From positions 1-64,000 of the forward strand of contig JBDTRM010000169.1 in the NCBI GenBank assembly GCA_039931675.1: 64,000 bases of DNA. The letters run 5' to 3'. Under the pieces are notes generated by a model, which made no database searches, was not told where the DNA came from, and saw nothing but the letters and a program-made list of their open reading frames with translations. This document shows positions 54,419 through 63,686 of this stretch, one piece after another. The DNA is from JAEUTH01 sp039931675. Its GTDB lineage: Bacteria > Bacteroidota > Bacteroidia > AKYH767-A > OLB10. How positions within the stretch are numbered: the stretch's first letter is position 1; each line of letters begins with the position of its first letter. Position numbers and translations under genes: made by a program.

Positions 54419-56101
54419 CTAATTAATTTGCTCAAACGGTAATGCAATTTCAACTTTTCGTCCAGAATAATTATTCTTGTCATCATATAACTCTGTTTCT
54501 TTAAAACCGGCCTTACTTTCTTTTTCAAGATTGATAAGATCAATTCTTTCCTGTGTCAATGCTTTTCCCATAGACGTTTTCTTTACGAATTCTTTCAGGT
54601 CATCAGTTTCTTTTGAAAGGGTGCCATTGTCAGTGATTACGTATTTCATGTAGTCACCTTCCACCTCAATTTTTAATTCCAGTAAACCTTGCCCGGTTTT
54701 GTTATTTAACCCATGCCAAATAGCGTTTTCAATAAAGGGCTGTAAGATAAGAGGAGGTATTTGTGTATTGTCAGTGATTACATTTTTAGCAATCGAAATT
54801 TTATAATCAAAAATATGTTTCAGTCTCAGTTGTTCCATTTGAATGTAAAGTTCCAAAGCCTCGAGTTCATCAGTCAATGGCACTTCTTTAAACTTTGAAT
54901 TTTCCAGTATCGCCCTTATCAATTTAGAGAATCGGACTAAATAATCACCTGCTTTTTGGTTGTCATTTTCCTGCATAAACTTATAGATAGAGTTCATGCA
55001 ATTGAAAATAAAATGAGGGTTCATCTGGCTGCGCAGTGCCTTCATTTCCATTTCTGAAATTTGCTGTTTGAGTTCTGCTTCTTTAACGCGGATTTGCGAT
55101 TCCCTTTTACGCCTGTAAAAAACAAAAATGATAAATGAAAAGGCCACTAAGAATGCAACGAAACTAAGGGATGCGATAAATAGAATTCTGTCATTCTCTT
55201 TTTGATTAGCCAGCGTTTCATTGTTGACCGTCAAATCATTTAATGTTTTTTCCTTTTTATTGATCTCAGTTCTCGTTGTTACGTAATTTGCATGAAGAGA
55301 AATAATACTGTTTGAGTCATTTTTAATCAGTGGCCATTTTTCATGTTTGTAAAGTAGAAAATACCTATAAGCATTAATAGAGTCGTTTAATGCAATATAA
55401 CAATTGGTTATACCTTCATATAAATCTTTGCTCGGATAATGGCCAATATTTAAAAAATTGATAATTTTCTCTAGCTCATTATAATACTTTAAAGCAGAAA
55501 TATAATCTTTCTTGAACACATAGATTTCAGCAATTCTGTTGAGTAAGCTTAATAGCTGAAGATTTTTATTGTTTTTCTTATAATAATTATAGCACTCCAG
55601 GAAGCAGACTAAGGCACTGTCATTTTTAAGTTCAGAAGTTTTAATTTCTCCTATATAATTTAGTGTTATGTAATAATTTGGGTGATTGATTTTTTTAAAA
55701 CAATTTAAAGCAAGTTTTAAGGTATCCGTAATCTCATCAGTTTTATCTCCGCTAATTAAATCATGTGTGCATACGTAAAGATAATAGCTACCAGATAAGA
55801 AGCTATTATTAGAATTAATTTTCATTCTATTATTTCTGATTTCTTTAAACAAACATCCTTCAATTGAATCTACATAATAATAGGTATAGGCAATTTTTTT
55901 AGTGCCAATAAGCTTGGTTTGTTTACCAATTTTTTGAATGTTTTCCAGAAACATATATGCACTTTCAAATTCATATTTCAATGCTGCTTGCTTAGCAGAG
56001 TCGAGCAAAGAATTTATGATCTTTTCCTCCTCCTTTGTTTGAGCTTTAGATTGAGTATTGAATAGAATGCAAATACCCATTATCAGAATAATAGATTTCA
56101 T
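54419..56101 (-). CDS. LytS-type sensor histidine kinase with TPR sensor region
   Basis: A 560-residue sensor kinase. Residues 1-20 are a signal peptide (ending SKAQ), residues about 30-290 are extracytoplasmic and contain TPR-like pairs (LNRIAEIYVFKKDYISALKYYNEL), residues about 304-326 are the membrane helix, then a short coiled coil. The His_kinase domain carries the phospho-acceptor H at about 359 in MNPHFIFN, and the ATP-binding part shows PFIENAIWHGL and ITDNG. Periplasmic TPRs with this kinase type are common in Bacteroidota. The ligand is unknown. Its regulator is the next gene. Confidence 0.92.
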   Translation of the reverse strand: MKSIILIMGICILFNTQSKAQTKEEEKIINSLLDSAKQAALKYEFESAYMFLENIQKIGKQTKLIGTKKIAYTYYYVDSIEGCLFKEIRNNRMKINSNNSFLSGSYYLYVCTHDLISGDKTDEITDTLKLALNCFKKINHPNYYITLNYIGEIKTSELKNDSALVCFLECYNYYKKNNKNLQLLSLLNRIAEIYVFKKDYISALKYYNELEKIINFLNIGHYPSKDLYEGITNCYIALNDSINAYRYFLLYKHEKWPLIKNDSNSIISLHANYVTTRTEINKKEKTLNDLTVNNETLANQKENDRILFIASLSFVAFLVAFSFIIFVFYRRKRESQIRVKEAELKQQISEMEMKALRSQMNPHFIFNCMNSIYKFMQENDNQKAGDYLVRFSKLIRAILENSKFKEVPLTDELEALELYIQMEQLRLKHIFDYKISIAKNVITDNTQIPPLILQPFIENAIWHGLNNKTGQGLLELKIEVEGDYMKYVITDNGTLSKETDDLKEFVKKTSMGKALTQERIDLINLEKESKAGFKETELYDDKNNYSGRKVEIALPFEQIN

Positions 56102-56397
56102 AATTTAAGTTTTGGACTGGAGTTGCTGTAAATAAAAAACAGAAAATTGAATTCACATAATATATTGATGTGAAAGTATGGTTATCTTAAATCTGTTTGA
56201 TTTGACAATATCTATTCAACCAAAAAAATTCCTTACAAGACCTTATTCAAATTCAAACCTACCGGATTCCATTTGCCACTTTCCCCGGCACAGCATGCCT
56301 ATACTTTTACTCGCGTTAAATAATTAACAAACAAAAAATATTATTAAAAACAAACAAACAGTGCGGAGTCAGCACTATAATCACTGACAAAAACAAA

Positions 56398-57663
56398 ATG
56401 AAAAAATTAAACATTCAAACAGGTTTCATCACCTGCATGTTAATTACTGCCTCAATGATTCAGGTAGCGAGCGCACAAAGTTGGAACCTAACAGGTAATG
56501 CAGGTACAACCGGAAGTAATTTTATCGGAACTACGGATAACGTTTCATTAAAATTCAAAACGAAAAATATAAACCGCATGACAATTTCTTCTGTAGGAAG
56601 TGTTGGAATTGGAACGACCACTCCGGGAGCTAAACTAGATGTAACAGGAAATTCGTACTTAACAGGACACTTTACTAATACAGCTACGGGGGTAGATAAT
56701 GTCGGAGTAGTTGGCGGCTGTAATAATACCCCGGGTTATGGATGGGGAGTTTGGGGAAGTGGCGGTTCAACAGGAGTTCGTGGGGAATCAAGATTAGCCG
56801 GACTTGGTAACCGGGTTGGAGTAAATGGAGTAGCGTTAGATGGTTCAGGATACAATAGAGGGGTGAGCGGCTTTGCTTCCGGTGGTTCGGTTGCTTATGG
56901 CGTATTCGGTTATGCACAGAGTGCAACGACATCAACTTATGCCGGTTATTTTGAAGGAAATGTTTATGCAGTCGCCTATTATCAATCCTCCGACCGCAAA
57001 TTAAAAAATGACATTCAACCACTAAGCGGAGCATTGTCTATAATTCAAAAACTCAAACCCTCGGTTTATACCTTCAAAACGAATGAATATCAGCAAATGC
57101 AATTGCCTGCGGGGCTGCAATATGGCTTAATTGCTGATGAAGTGCAGCAAGTTATCCCGGGTGCAGTTAAAAAAGCTGTGCATCCTGCAATGTATGAAAA
57201 TGATGATGAGCATAACGGAAAAAAACTAAGCGAAGAAGTAGAGTTCAACGCAGTTAATTATATCGAAATGATTCCTATACTTATAAGTGGCATAAAAGAA
57301 CAACAGGCGATGATTGAAAAACTTACCGCCAAGGTTGCAGTATTAGAAGGCAGCGATATGAGTAACGGTTCAGCAAAAGTTGCAGTTAATGCGGCCGCTA
57401 ACACACCTCTTCTTGGTCAGAATATTCCTAATCCATTTGAAAACAATACCATAATCCCTTTCCGTATTCCCCAAAATTGTAACTCTGCTTCAATCATTAT
57501 TTCAGAAGCAGGAACAGGAAAAATCGTAAAAACAATTCCTGTTAGCTGCAATGAAACCCAAATTGCCATTGACGCAGGAACTCTTTCGATTGGAAGTTAT
57601 TCGTATTCTTTGTTTATAAATGGAGAATTGGTAGATTCAAAGCAAATGATTTTAGTAAAATAA
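56398..57663 (+). CDS. T9SS surface protein with S74 chaperone domain
   Basis: A 421-residue exported protein with a signal peptide (residues 1-26, ending ASAQ). The first half has glycine-rich fibre-like strands (SSVGSVGIGTTTPGAKLDVTGNS, VGVVGGCNN) but no 17-residue repeats. Residues about 195-290 are a Peptidase_S74 type domain (SSDRKLKNDIQPL, YGLIADEVQQVIPGAV), followed by a short coiled coil and a T9SS type A tail (NIPNPFENNTIIPFRI to MILVK). It is a compact relative of the two proteins at 2123 and 5320. The LytS/LytTR pair lies divergently upstream. Confidence 0.87.
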   Translation: MKKLNIQTGFITCMLITASMIQVASAQSWNLTGNAGTTGSNFIGTTDNVSLKFKTKNINRMTISSVGSVGIGTTTPGAKLDVTGNSYLTGHFTNTATGVDNVGVVGGCNNTPGYGWGVWGSGGSTGVRGESRLAGLGNRVGVNGVALDGSGYNRGVSGFASGGSVAYGVFGYAQSATTSTYAGYFEGNVYAVAYYQSSDRKLKNDIQPLSGALSIIQKLKPSVYTFKTNEYQQMQLPAGLQYGLIADEVQQVIPGAVKKAVHPAMYENDDEHNGKKLSEEVEFNAVNYIEMIPILISGIKEQQAMIEKLTAKVAVLEGSDMSNGSAKVAVNAAANTPLLGQNIPNPFENNTIIPFRIPQNCNSASIIISEAGTGKIVKTIPVSCNETQIAIDAGTLSIGSYSYSLFINGELVDSKQMILVK

Positions 57664-57741
57664 TCTTCTCAGAAACTACTTTTAATTAAACAAAGTAACA
57701 TCGGCAAAGGACAATTTGTAATTAATAATAACTTTACAATT

Positions 57742-57771
57742 AAAAAAAGGGTGTAACTGCACCCTTTTTTT
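57742..57771 (+). terminator. Terminator after the S74/T9SS gene
   Basis: AAAAAAAGGGTG (57742-57753) pairs with CACCCTTTTTTT (57760-57771) around a 6-nt loop. It lies 78 bp after the stop at 57663. Confidence 0.9.
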
Positions 57772-57802
57772 AATTTAATTTTTTTTCAAACATTATAATC
57801 CC

Positions 57803-58048
57803 ATGTCAACTAACAAAAACAACACAAACAATAATTATTTTTTTGAAGGCGGCTGGGAAGAGCATATTCAAACTAATGAATATAAGCTTAAGGTGATGAA
57901 AATTACAGCAGAGGTTAACGCCATCTATAAACCAAAAATAGAGGCAGAAGGAAATTTTTTGAGAAGATATTTTTTAAGAAGAAGGAGGAATAAGGAAATA
58001 AATAAACGAATAAAGGATTTAACGGAATGGAATTTATATTTCGCCTGA
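57803..58048 (+). CDS. Small basic protein of unknown function
   Basis: An 81-residue protein starting with an Asn-rich MSTNKNNTNNNYFFEGGWEEH. The second half is very basic (RRYFLRRRRNKEINKRI) and helical, which suggests contact with nucleic acid or the membrane surface. No family is recognised. It lies just downstream of a terminator and has the composition of real protein, but the evidence for coding is moderate. Confidence 0.5.
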   Translation: MSTNKNNTNNNYFFEGGWEEHIQTNEYKLKVMKITAEVNAIYKPKIEAEGNFLRRYFLRRRRNKEINKRIKDLTEWNLYFA

Positions 58049-58713
58049 TTAGATAAATTCCTTTTCATGAATTAATTCGTTTCAATTCCACAGTGTAAGT
58101 GTCCTTGCCCCCTGCCCCTTTGTCAAAAAAGAAACACCTTTTATCTTTCACACTGTTATAATAAAACCAATTCTTAACTTGTAGTGAGTACACCTGCGGT
58201 GAAAAACCAATAATCAGTCTAATCAAGAAACTTGTGGTGAGCGTAGTCGAATCCATCAAATTAATCAGCGGTTCAAACATTTTTCTTTTTCACTGCAATT
58301 ATCAGGTTGAATAGGATTAAATTAATCATCAGCCACCTCACAATTCCAATACAAAACTTAATTAACCGAAAAACTTTTTTCATTTATTTTCAATAATTTA
58401 GCCCAAATATTTAGTTCTTTCAAATAATATATTTGCACATTAACCAAAATAATTTCTTAGATTTGCATCAGTTCTTTCACTAAATCAAATCAAGAGAAAA
58501 TAAAATACCGGCCGTAAAAGATATTTTCTTCACTTTGATTTTCCCGCGCCTCAAACACTTAAAAAAACAAATAAAAGTTTTTGTGCAATCGGGTACTATT
58601 CTGATTCTTTTTTTCAAAGCTGCACCACAGTTCAAAAGATAAAGCGCTTTTTCTTTTTACCGCAATGCAGCAACTCTAAATTATTTTTCTAACAAATTAA
58701 ATCCCCCTCTAAG
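58049..58713. other. Gene-free stretch with two overlapping promoter boxes
   Basis: No convincing gene is seen in 58049-58713. Two exact TAnnTTTG boxes, TATATTTG (58428-58435) and TAGATTTG (58458-58465), lie on the plus strand 22 bp apart; the first contains a TTTG that can also serve as -33 of the second. They would give a ~240-nt leader for the gene at 58714. A TGGTGAGCGTAGTCGAA string near 58230 looks like a common interspersed repeat. Confidence 0.5.
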
Positions 58714-59622
58714 ATGAATTCAAAAATTGAAAATTTCGTCTCTGCGGCTATAGCCGCCACCAAAGTTTGCCACAATAATCAAGCTATCATCGTGGCATCT
58801 CCAACATTCACCGCAGCCCTTCAGGAAACTGATGATGCTATTTCAGTTATCCAGGCATTCGGGCAGGTACAGCAATTAACTACCAAAGGTGTAACAGAAA
58901 TGAAGCACCTTGCACGCAACAGCACATCCGAAGCTGGTATTATTATCGCACAAGGCATCGTTAACTTTGCCTTTGATCAGAAAAAGTTCGATCTTCTTAA
59001 AGAAGCAGGCATTCCCAAAACAAAATTTATTCGTGGCAGGGATGTAAAAGTGCTCGCCACATTTAAAAAGGTTCATGAATTAGCTCTTGCTAACGCAGCA
59101 GCTATTATTCCTTTTGGAGTAACCGCTTCCCAGGTTTCAGATTACGGTAAGCTGATAGGTGATTTTGAAGCATTGATGGTCGAGCCTCGTGTACTGATTG
59201 CAAAACGTAAAAATGCAACCACGCAGGTTGCTCAGCAGGTTAAAACGCTTGGCGATACTATTAAGTATAAACTTGATGCAGGGATGGAGCAATTCCACCT
59301 GTCGAATCCCGATTTTTACAACGAGTACTTTAACGCACGCATCATAGTTGATTTAAAAGGTCCTTCTACCGGCATCAAAGGCACTGCCGAAGATAAGCTT
59401 TCACACATCAGGCTGAAAAATGCAAAGATTACACTTTTAGAAACAGGCAGCGATCGCAGCACATCTAAGCAAGGCAACTATGCATTTAAAAAATTGTCAC
59501 CCGGCATCTACACATTAAAAATTGTGGCGCCCGGTTACGAAGAACTATTTCTCGATAACATCCAGGTAATCCCCGGCCACCTCACCGATTTGGATTTGCA
59601 GCTCGTTAAATTAGCTGCGTAA
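58714..59622 (+). CDS. Protein with C-terminal carboxypeptidase-regulatory-like domain
   Basis: A 302-residue protein without a signal peptide. The first ~205 residues are helical and unassigned (AFGQVQQLTTKGVTEMKHLARN, GVTASQVSDYGKLIGDFEALM). Residues about 215-302 form a CarboxypepD_reg-like beta sandwich (KNAKITLLETGSDRSTSKQGNYAFKKLSPGIYTLKIVAPGY). In Bacteroidota this fold usually occurs in exported proteins, so its presence without an export signal is unusual. It has a long leader with two promoter boxes and a good terminator, so it is probably monocistronic and well expressed. Confidence 0.72.
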   Translation: MNSKIENFVSAAIAATKVCHNNQAIIVASPTFTAALQETDDAISVIQAFGQVQQLTTKGVTEMKHLARNSTSEAGIIIAQGIVNFAFDQKKFDLLKEAGIPKTKFIRGRDVKVLATFKKVHELALANAAAIIPFGVTASQVSDYGKLIGDFEALMVEPRVLIAKRKNATTQVAQQVKTLGDTIKYKLDAGMEQFHLSNPDFYNEYFNARIIVDLKGPSTGIKGTAEDKLSHIRLKNAKITLLETGSDRSTSKQGNYAFKKLSPGIYTLKIVAPGYEELFLDNIQVIPGHLTDLDLQLVKLAA

Positions 59623-59645
59623 AAAAACATTTTCAATGTACCTTC

Positions 59646-59678
59646 AAAAAGGCTGTCTTCCAAAAGGGCAGCCTTTTT
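59646..59678. terminator. Terminator after the CarboxypepD_reg-like gene
   Basis: AAAAAGGCTG (59646-59655) pairs with CAGCCTTTTT (59669-59678). It lies 23 bp after the stop at 59622 and resembles those at 16884 and 60866 in its GGCTG/CAGCC core. Confidence 0.88.
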
Positions 59679-59944
59679 AATTTCTCTTAATCAGCCAACA
59701 ATAATTTCACGGATATTCATAAAACGGGATTAATTAGTACATTTTAATTTTGGAAATATTGAAACTCTAAAGTCAAAAGATTTTTCAACTCATTGTTATA
59801 TTTATTATTGATTGTTTGAAAAAATCCATTGATTGCCTGATGAAATGTATATCTAAACTTGGTGACGCAATGTTTGCGTATCACGAATTCATCGTCAAAA
59901 TGATCAATTTGTAATATTTTTCCACTGACTTTTTAGTTTATTTC

Positions 59945-59983
59945 GAGGTACGATTCTCCACAACATGAGTAAGAACGTACCTC
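59945..59983 (+). promoter_or_regulatory. Inverted repeat in a long leader or upstream region
   Basis: GAGGTACG (59945-59952) and CGTACCTC (59976-59983) are exact reverse complements 23 bp apart, in the 400-bp gene-free stretch 59680-60079 before an exported protein gene. It could be an operator or an mRNA hairpin. Nothing else in that stretch stands out. Confidence 0.4.
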
Positions 59984-60079
59984 TAAAAGGCACATTTTAT
60001 ATGGTTAACAAGTTGGCACGATTTATTCATATATGAAACCGTTAACACTTAATCATTAATTAATTTAAACACATATAAA

Positions 60080-60838
60080 ATGAAGAAATTCCTGGTATTA
60101 TTAATTACAGCGGCATCATGTATTACTGCATCTGCTCAAAACAGTACTCCTGCTTCAATGCCAACAGGCAAGCTGGATGGAAAAACATTTAAGATCACCC
60201 TTGTGGCCAAACAAAGCATTGATGAAAAAACGGCTTCAACAGCAAACACAAAAGATGTGGCAGCGCAGGGTGTTCAGCGTGCTGATGAGAATGTGACCAT
60301 GAGCACGACTACTACCACAGGTTCTGGCAGTACAACTACCACCACCAATGATGTCAAAGACAAAAACGCAGAAATGGCAGGCAATGTTGAGCCATTAAAA
60401 GATGAAAAAACTGTTGATGCTCAGCAGCCTGTAATGGCACCACAGGATAACACTGCCGTTAACAATCCCAATGATGCTGATTATAGCATGTACTCACAGC
60501 CACTGAACAGCAAAACAACATTAACATTCAGCAATGGCATGATGGACTCTCCAATGATGACTGAAAGGAAGTTAGAATCATGTCCTTATAAAGTAAATGC
60601 AAGCGAAGGAGACATGACGGCATTTTCTGCCACCTGTCGGTCTGCTGTTCCCCCTGCTTCAGCAATATGGAGTGGAATGGTTACTGGCAACTCTATTAAG
60701 GGAAATGTATCCTACAGGTTAGGTAATGGTCGTGTAATAGATTATAGCTTTACGGGCACTACCGCTGCAACAAAGAAAACAAGTTCAAAAGGCAAAGCAT
60801 CTTCAGGCATTCAAAAACCATCAGGCGCAACTGAATAA
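60080..60838 (+). CDS. Exported protein of unknown function
   Basis: A 252-residue protein with a signal peptide (residues 1-19, ending SASAQ). A Thr/Ser-rich tract (STTTTTGSGSTTTTT, about residues 75-89) and acidic linker separate the start from a C-terminal part with SYRLGNGRVIDYSFTG and two cysteines (SCPYKV, ATCRSA) that may form a disulphide. A short GKLDGKTFKITL segment follows the signal. The tail is Lys/Ser-rich. No family is recognised. It has a terminator 27 bp after its stop. Confidence 0.65.
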   Translation: MKKFLVLLITAASCITASAQNSTPASMPTGKLDGKTFKITLVAKQSIDEKTASTANTKDVAAQGVQRADENVTMSTTTTTGSGSTTTTTNDVKDKNAEMAGNVEPLKDEKTVDAQQPVMAPQDNTAVNNPNDADYSMYSQPLNSKTTLTFSNGMMDSPMMTERKLESCPYKVNASEGDMTAFSATCRSAVPPASAIWSGMVTGNSIKGNVSYRLGNGRVIDYSFTGTTAATKKTSSKGKASSGIQKPSGATE

Positions 60839-60865
60839 ATAAAAGCATTTGGAGCGAATGCTATT

Positions 60866-60903
60866 AAAAAAGAGGTTGTCTCAAATTTGAGGCAGCCTTT
60901 TTT
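60866..60903 (+). terminator. Terminator after the exported protein gene
   Basis: AAAAAAGAGGTTGTCTC pairs, with G-U pairs, with GAGGCAGCCTTTTTT (ending at 60903). The loop is AAATTT. Confidence 0.85.
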
Positions 60904-61032
60904 GCTTTATAATAAACTATAATTAAAAGTTGAAAAAATTAATGTATAGATAATTGAAGCAACTAAAGGTTGTGCGATGCGATGTTTCCTCACAAAAAAT
61001 CGGTTTTAATTTTTGAGTACTTCATCCGTTCT

Positions 61033-61048
61033 TCCGATACCTATCGGA
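61033..61048. repeat. Short REP-like palindrome
   Basis: TCCGATA (61033-61039) and TATCGGA (61042-61048) form a near-perfect palindrome with a 2-nt loop. The CCGAT/ATCGG core is shared with 26830-26869 and 63633-63650. Confidence 0.65.
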
Positions 61049-61154
61049 TCATTATTCAAAATTCGTTATTCATTTTTATCATCACTTTACGAATAATATT
61101 ATCATTGCATTCAATATCAGCATATCTGAATTGGCTGAAAATGAATAAAAGACA

Positions 61155-61970
61155 ATGGAAAAACAATTTAGCAGGAACAGGAAGAATTTAATTGTCAGCT
61201 ACAATAATGTAGAAAATAAAATCATTCTTGGATTTGTCAATGAAGTTGGATCCGAAAGCAAAGCTTACGATTATTATGTTTTAGACATTAAAGAAACTGC
61301 AACCTTCATTGATCTCATCAATGCAATAAAAGAGCTTTTCGAAACCGTTCCCTTTGATGCCGAAAGCAGTTATGAAGAAAATTATGTGCGTCCTAAACGT
61401 ATTAAGCTACCTGCTTCCGAAGAAGAGTTGTACTATGATTATTTAAAAGAGTTGGCACACGTAGTCATAGCGCTTCCGCAAAATAAAACCGATCATGAAA
61501 TTCAGGATATGGTTTTCACAGCCTCCAAAGATTTTATGGAAACGCTTGGTTATGAAATTGTATTCGGTGACGATGATGCCGACCTTTCAGAATTTCAGCA
61601 ATATAATTTCAAGCGTACCAACAAGGCTTCTGAAGAAGATATTAAAGAATTATATGCCGAGGCTAAGAAAGCATTGGAAACAAGGATTTCAAAACCTTCA
61701 ACTAAATCCATTTTAAAAATAGCCGAAGCAGCCGGAAAACTTATTTCATCCCTTGATCTGATACCTGAAGCTGCAATAAGACTCGGTGTACTTTTAATTG
61801 TTAAAGCAGTTAAGGATGAAAAGACTGTAATTACTGTTAAAGCAATTACGCCATCAATAACGGCCGTCCTGGATGAACATCCCCGTTTATTAAAACATCC
61901 CAAAGCTGCATTAGAATTAATCACTGTTCCTGTAAAACAAAAGCAGGTCAAAAGCTGGCGCAAGCCTTAG
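61155..61970 (+). CDS. Soluble protein of unknown function
   Basis: A 271-residue protein without signal peptide. The N-terminal part has strands and helices (NLIVSYNNVENKIILGFVNEVG); the middle is acidic (FGDDDADLSEF); the C-terminal third is helical and fairly hydrophobic (EAAIRLGVLLIVKAVKDEKTVITVKAI). No family is recognised. It lies 11 bp before the lipid-kinase gene on the same strand and is likely co-transcribed with it. Confidence 0.6.
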   Translation: MEKQFSRNRKNLIVSYNNVENKIILGFVNEVGSESKAYDYYVLDIKETATFIDLINAIKELFETVPFDAESSYEENYVRPKRIKLPASEEELYYDYLKELAHVVIALPQNKTDHEIQDMVFTASKDFMETLGYEIVFGDDDADLSEFQQYNFKRTNKASEEDIKELYAEAKKALETRISKPSTKSILKIAEAAGKLISSLDLIPEAAIRLGVLLIVKAVKDEKTVITVKAITPSITAVLDEHPRLLKHPKAALELITVPVKQKQVKSWRKP

Positions 61971-61981
61971 CATTTTATCAC

Positions 61982-62830
61982 ATGCAATCATCCAACATTG
62001 CTCTTTTGGTAAACGCCAAAGCCGGAAAAGGCAAGGCTATGCAGCTCTCTCTTTTTTTGCAATCAGAATTAAAGCAAAAAAATATTGCACATAAAGTTTT
62101 CATAGATGATTGGACTGATGAATTAACAACTTTTACAGAAGCGTGGGTGGTAGGCGGAGATGGCACCCTGAATTTTTTTCTCAATAAATACCCAGAGTGC
62201 AATATTCCTATTGCTATTTATAAAGGAGGCACAGGTAACGATATTGCCTGGAAATTATATGGCGATATAACCGACAAAGAACAGTTGGAATATGTGCTGA
62301 ATGCAACACCAAAAAACGTTGACGCGGGAATGTGTAACGATAAAGTTTTTATTAATGGCATTGGTATTGGTTTCGATGGTGAAGTCTTAAAGTCAATAAA
62401 AGCTATTCGTTTAATGGGTGGTCATATTGGTTATCTTCTGGTGGTGATAAAAAAGATTTTTTCGTTTAAAGAATTTCATTTTACAATAAGCATAGATGAA
62501 AGAAAAATAACAGGAAAGTTTTTGTTGCTGCTGGTTTTTAATTCATCCAGAACGGGCGGTGGCTTTCATGTCGCACCTACTGCTTTAATGAATGACGGAT
62601 TATTGAACGTTGTTCTTTGTAAACCTTTATCTGTTTTGCAAAGGTTGCGTTATCTTCCAGTAATTGAAAAAGGAAAGCATTTACACCTTCCGTTTATTGA
62701 TCATTCTTTGGGTAAGGAAATAGTTATTGAATGTAACACAATACTACCTGCACAATGCGATGGAGAGCTGATACATGCCAAACGGTTTGTGATAAAGGTT
62801 TTGCCAGGGAAGTTTTTGTTTAAGTATTAG
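61982..62830 (+). CDS. Diacylglycerol-kinase family lipid kinase
   Basis: A 282-residue kinase of the DAGK_cat family. The start NIALLVNAKAGKGKA contains the first glycine-rich segment; the nucleotide motif GGDGTLNFF is at about residues 58-66, and GGTGNDIAWKL follows at about 82-92. The C-terminal lobe is typical (GFDGEVLKSIK, VAPTALMNDGLLNVVL, QCDGE). Family members phosphorylate diacylglycerol, sphingosine or related lipids, often to recycle lipids. All key motifs are present. Confidence 0.9.
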   Translation: MQSSNIALLVNAKAGKGKAMQLSLFLQSELKQKNIAHKVFIDDWTDELTTFTEAWVVGGDGTLNFFLNKYPECNIPIAIYKGGTGNDIAWKLYGDITDKEQLEYVLNATPKNVDAGMCNDKVFINGIGIGFDGEVLKSIKAIRLMGGHIGYLLVVIKKIFSFKEFHFTISIDERKITGKFLLLLVFNSSRTGGGFHVAPTALMNDGLLNVVLCKPLSVLQRLRYLPVIEKGKHLHLPFIDHSLGKEIVIECNTILPAQCDGELIHAKRFVIKVLPGKFLFKY

Positions 62831-62940
62831 GAACACACAACCGTCATTCAGTAGGAACCTTCTTAATCCTTGGTAGGATTTATCTTCCAAAAGTTTTGTG
62901 CTATTCAGCATGTTGTTTTATCATGAAATTCACACCCTCA

Positions 62941-62970
62941 CTTCCACCAAGTTCCTTCACTTTGTGGAAG
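62941..62970 (+). terminator. Candidate terminator after the lipid-kinase gene
   Basis: CTTCCACcAAG (62941-62951) pairs with CTTTGTGGAAG (62960-62970) with one mismatch, followed by TTTATTTTC. It is 110 bp after the stop, which is far but still plausible. Confidence 0.55.
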
Positions 62971-63123
62971 TTTATTTTCACGTTTGCAACCTGATGAGAC
63001 ATAAAATTTCTTTATTATAAAAATTTTACCTGGTTTAAAAATAAAATCTGTTACCCTCAACAGCCATATTTTACGCTTGTTTCAGGCATTTCAGCAACTG
63101 TTTCAAATTTTTTTCAGCGCACT

Positions 63124-63154
63124 CTTGTTAATATCGAATTAGTATCTACTTTTG
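63124..63154 (+). promoter_or_regulatory. str operon promoter
   Basis: CTTG (63124-63127), a 19-bp spacer and TACTTTTG (63147-63154), an exact TAnnTTTG -7 box, lie 45 bp before the rpsL start. This is the best promoter match in the window and expected for a ribosomal operon. Confidence 0.75.
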
Positions 63155-63199
63155 CGTTCCCTTTTTTTAAGGGTAGTTATAAATATATCAAGAGATAAA

Positions 63200-63610
63200 A
63201 TGCCGACTATACAACAGTTAGTACGTAAGGGAAGAGAAGCCTTAATAGACAAGAGCAAATCTCCGGCCCTGGTTTCATGCCCGCAACGCAGAGGTGTATG
63301 TACACGTGTATATACAACCACTCCCAAGAAACCAAATTCAGCAATGCGCAAAGTAGCCCGTGTTCGCTTAACCAATAAGTTTGAGGTTACCGCTTACATC
63401 CCGGGTGAAGGTCACAACCTGCAGGAACACTCCATCGTGTTGATTCGCGGTGGTCGTGTTAAAGATTTGCCAGGTGTGCGTTATCACATTATCCGAGGTG
63501 CATTGGATACTTCAGGTGTTGAAGGTCGAAGACAACAACGTTCAAAATATGGAACCAAACGTCCTAAAGCAGGCACCGCGCCAGCAGCAGCTAAAGGCAA
63601 AAAGAAATAA
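63200..63610 (+). CDS. rpsL: 30S ribosomal protein S12
   Basis: A 136-residue ribosomal protein of the small subunit decoding site. The start at 63200 (MPTIQQLVRKGRE) matches the family, and an earlier in-frame ATG at 63152 overlaps the promoter. The highly conserved TTTPKKPNSAMRK (K43 wild-type, streptomycin-sensitive form) and GGRVKDLPGVRYH are intact. The C-terminus has a short Ala/Lys-rich extension (TAPAAAKGKKK), as in other Bacteroidota. It is the first gene of the str operon, followed by rpsG. Confidence 0.98.
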   Translation: MPTIQQLVRKGREALIDKSKSPALVSCPQRRGVCTRVYTTTPKKPNSAMRKVARVRLTNKFEVTAYIPGEGHNLQEHSIVLIRGGRVKDLPGVRYHIIRGALDTSGVEGRRQQRSKYGTKRPKAGTAPAAAKGKKK

Positions 63611-63632
63611 TTACTAATACAAAGATTGCTTC

Positions 63633-63650
63633 TCCCGATCGCTATCGGGA
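63633..63650. repeat. REP-like palindrome between rpsL and rpsG
   Basis: TCCCGAT (63633-63639) pairs with ATCGGGA (63644-63650) around CGCT, within the 76-bp gap between the two ribosomal genes. Outer GATTGC/GCAAT bases extend the hairpin. A mobile REP-like element inside an essential operon is unusual. Confidence 0.75.
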
Positions 63651-63686
63651 TCGCAATGACAATTTAAGAAAAAATAAAATTAAAAA

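Noticed and set aside
58065..58280. 71-residue ORF on the minus strand
   Set aside because: It crosses an interspersed-repeat string (TGAGCGTAGTCGAA) and has no protein-like pattern; probably chance.
60970..61191. 73-residue ORF overlapping the start of the 61155 gene
   Set aside because: It runs through a REP-like palindrome and overlaps a better ORF in another frame.
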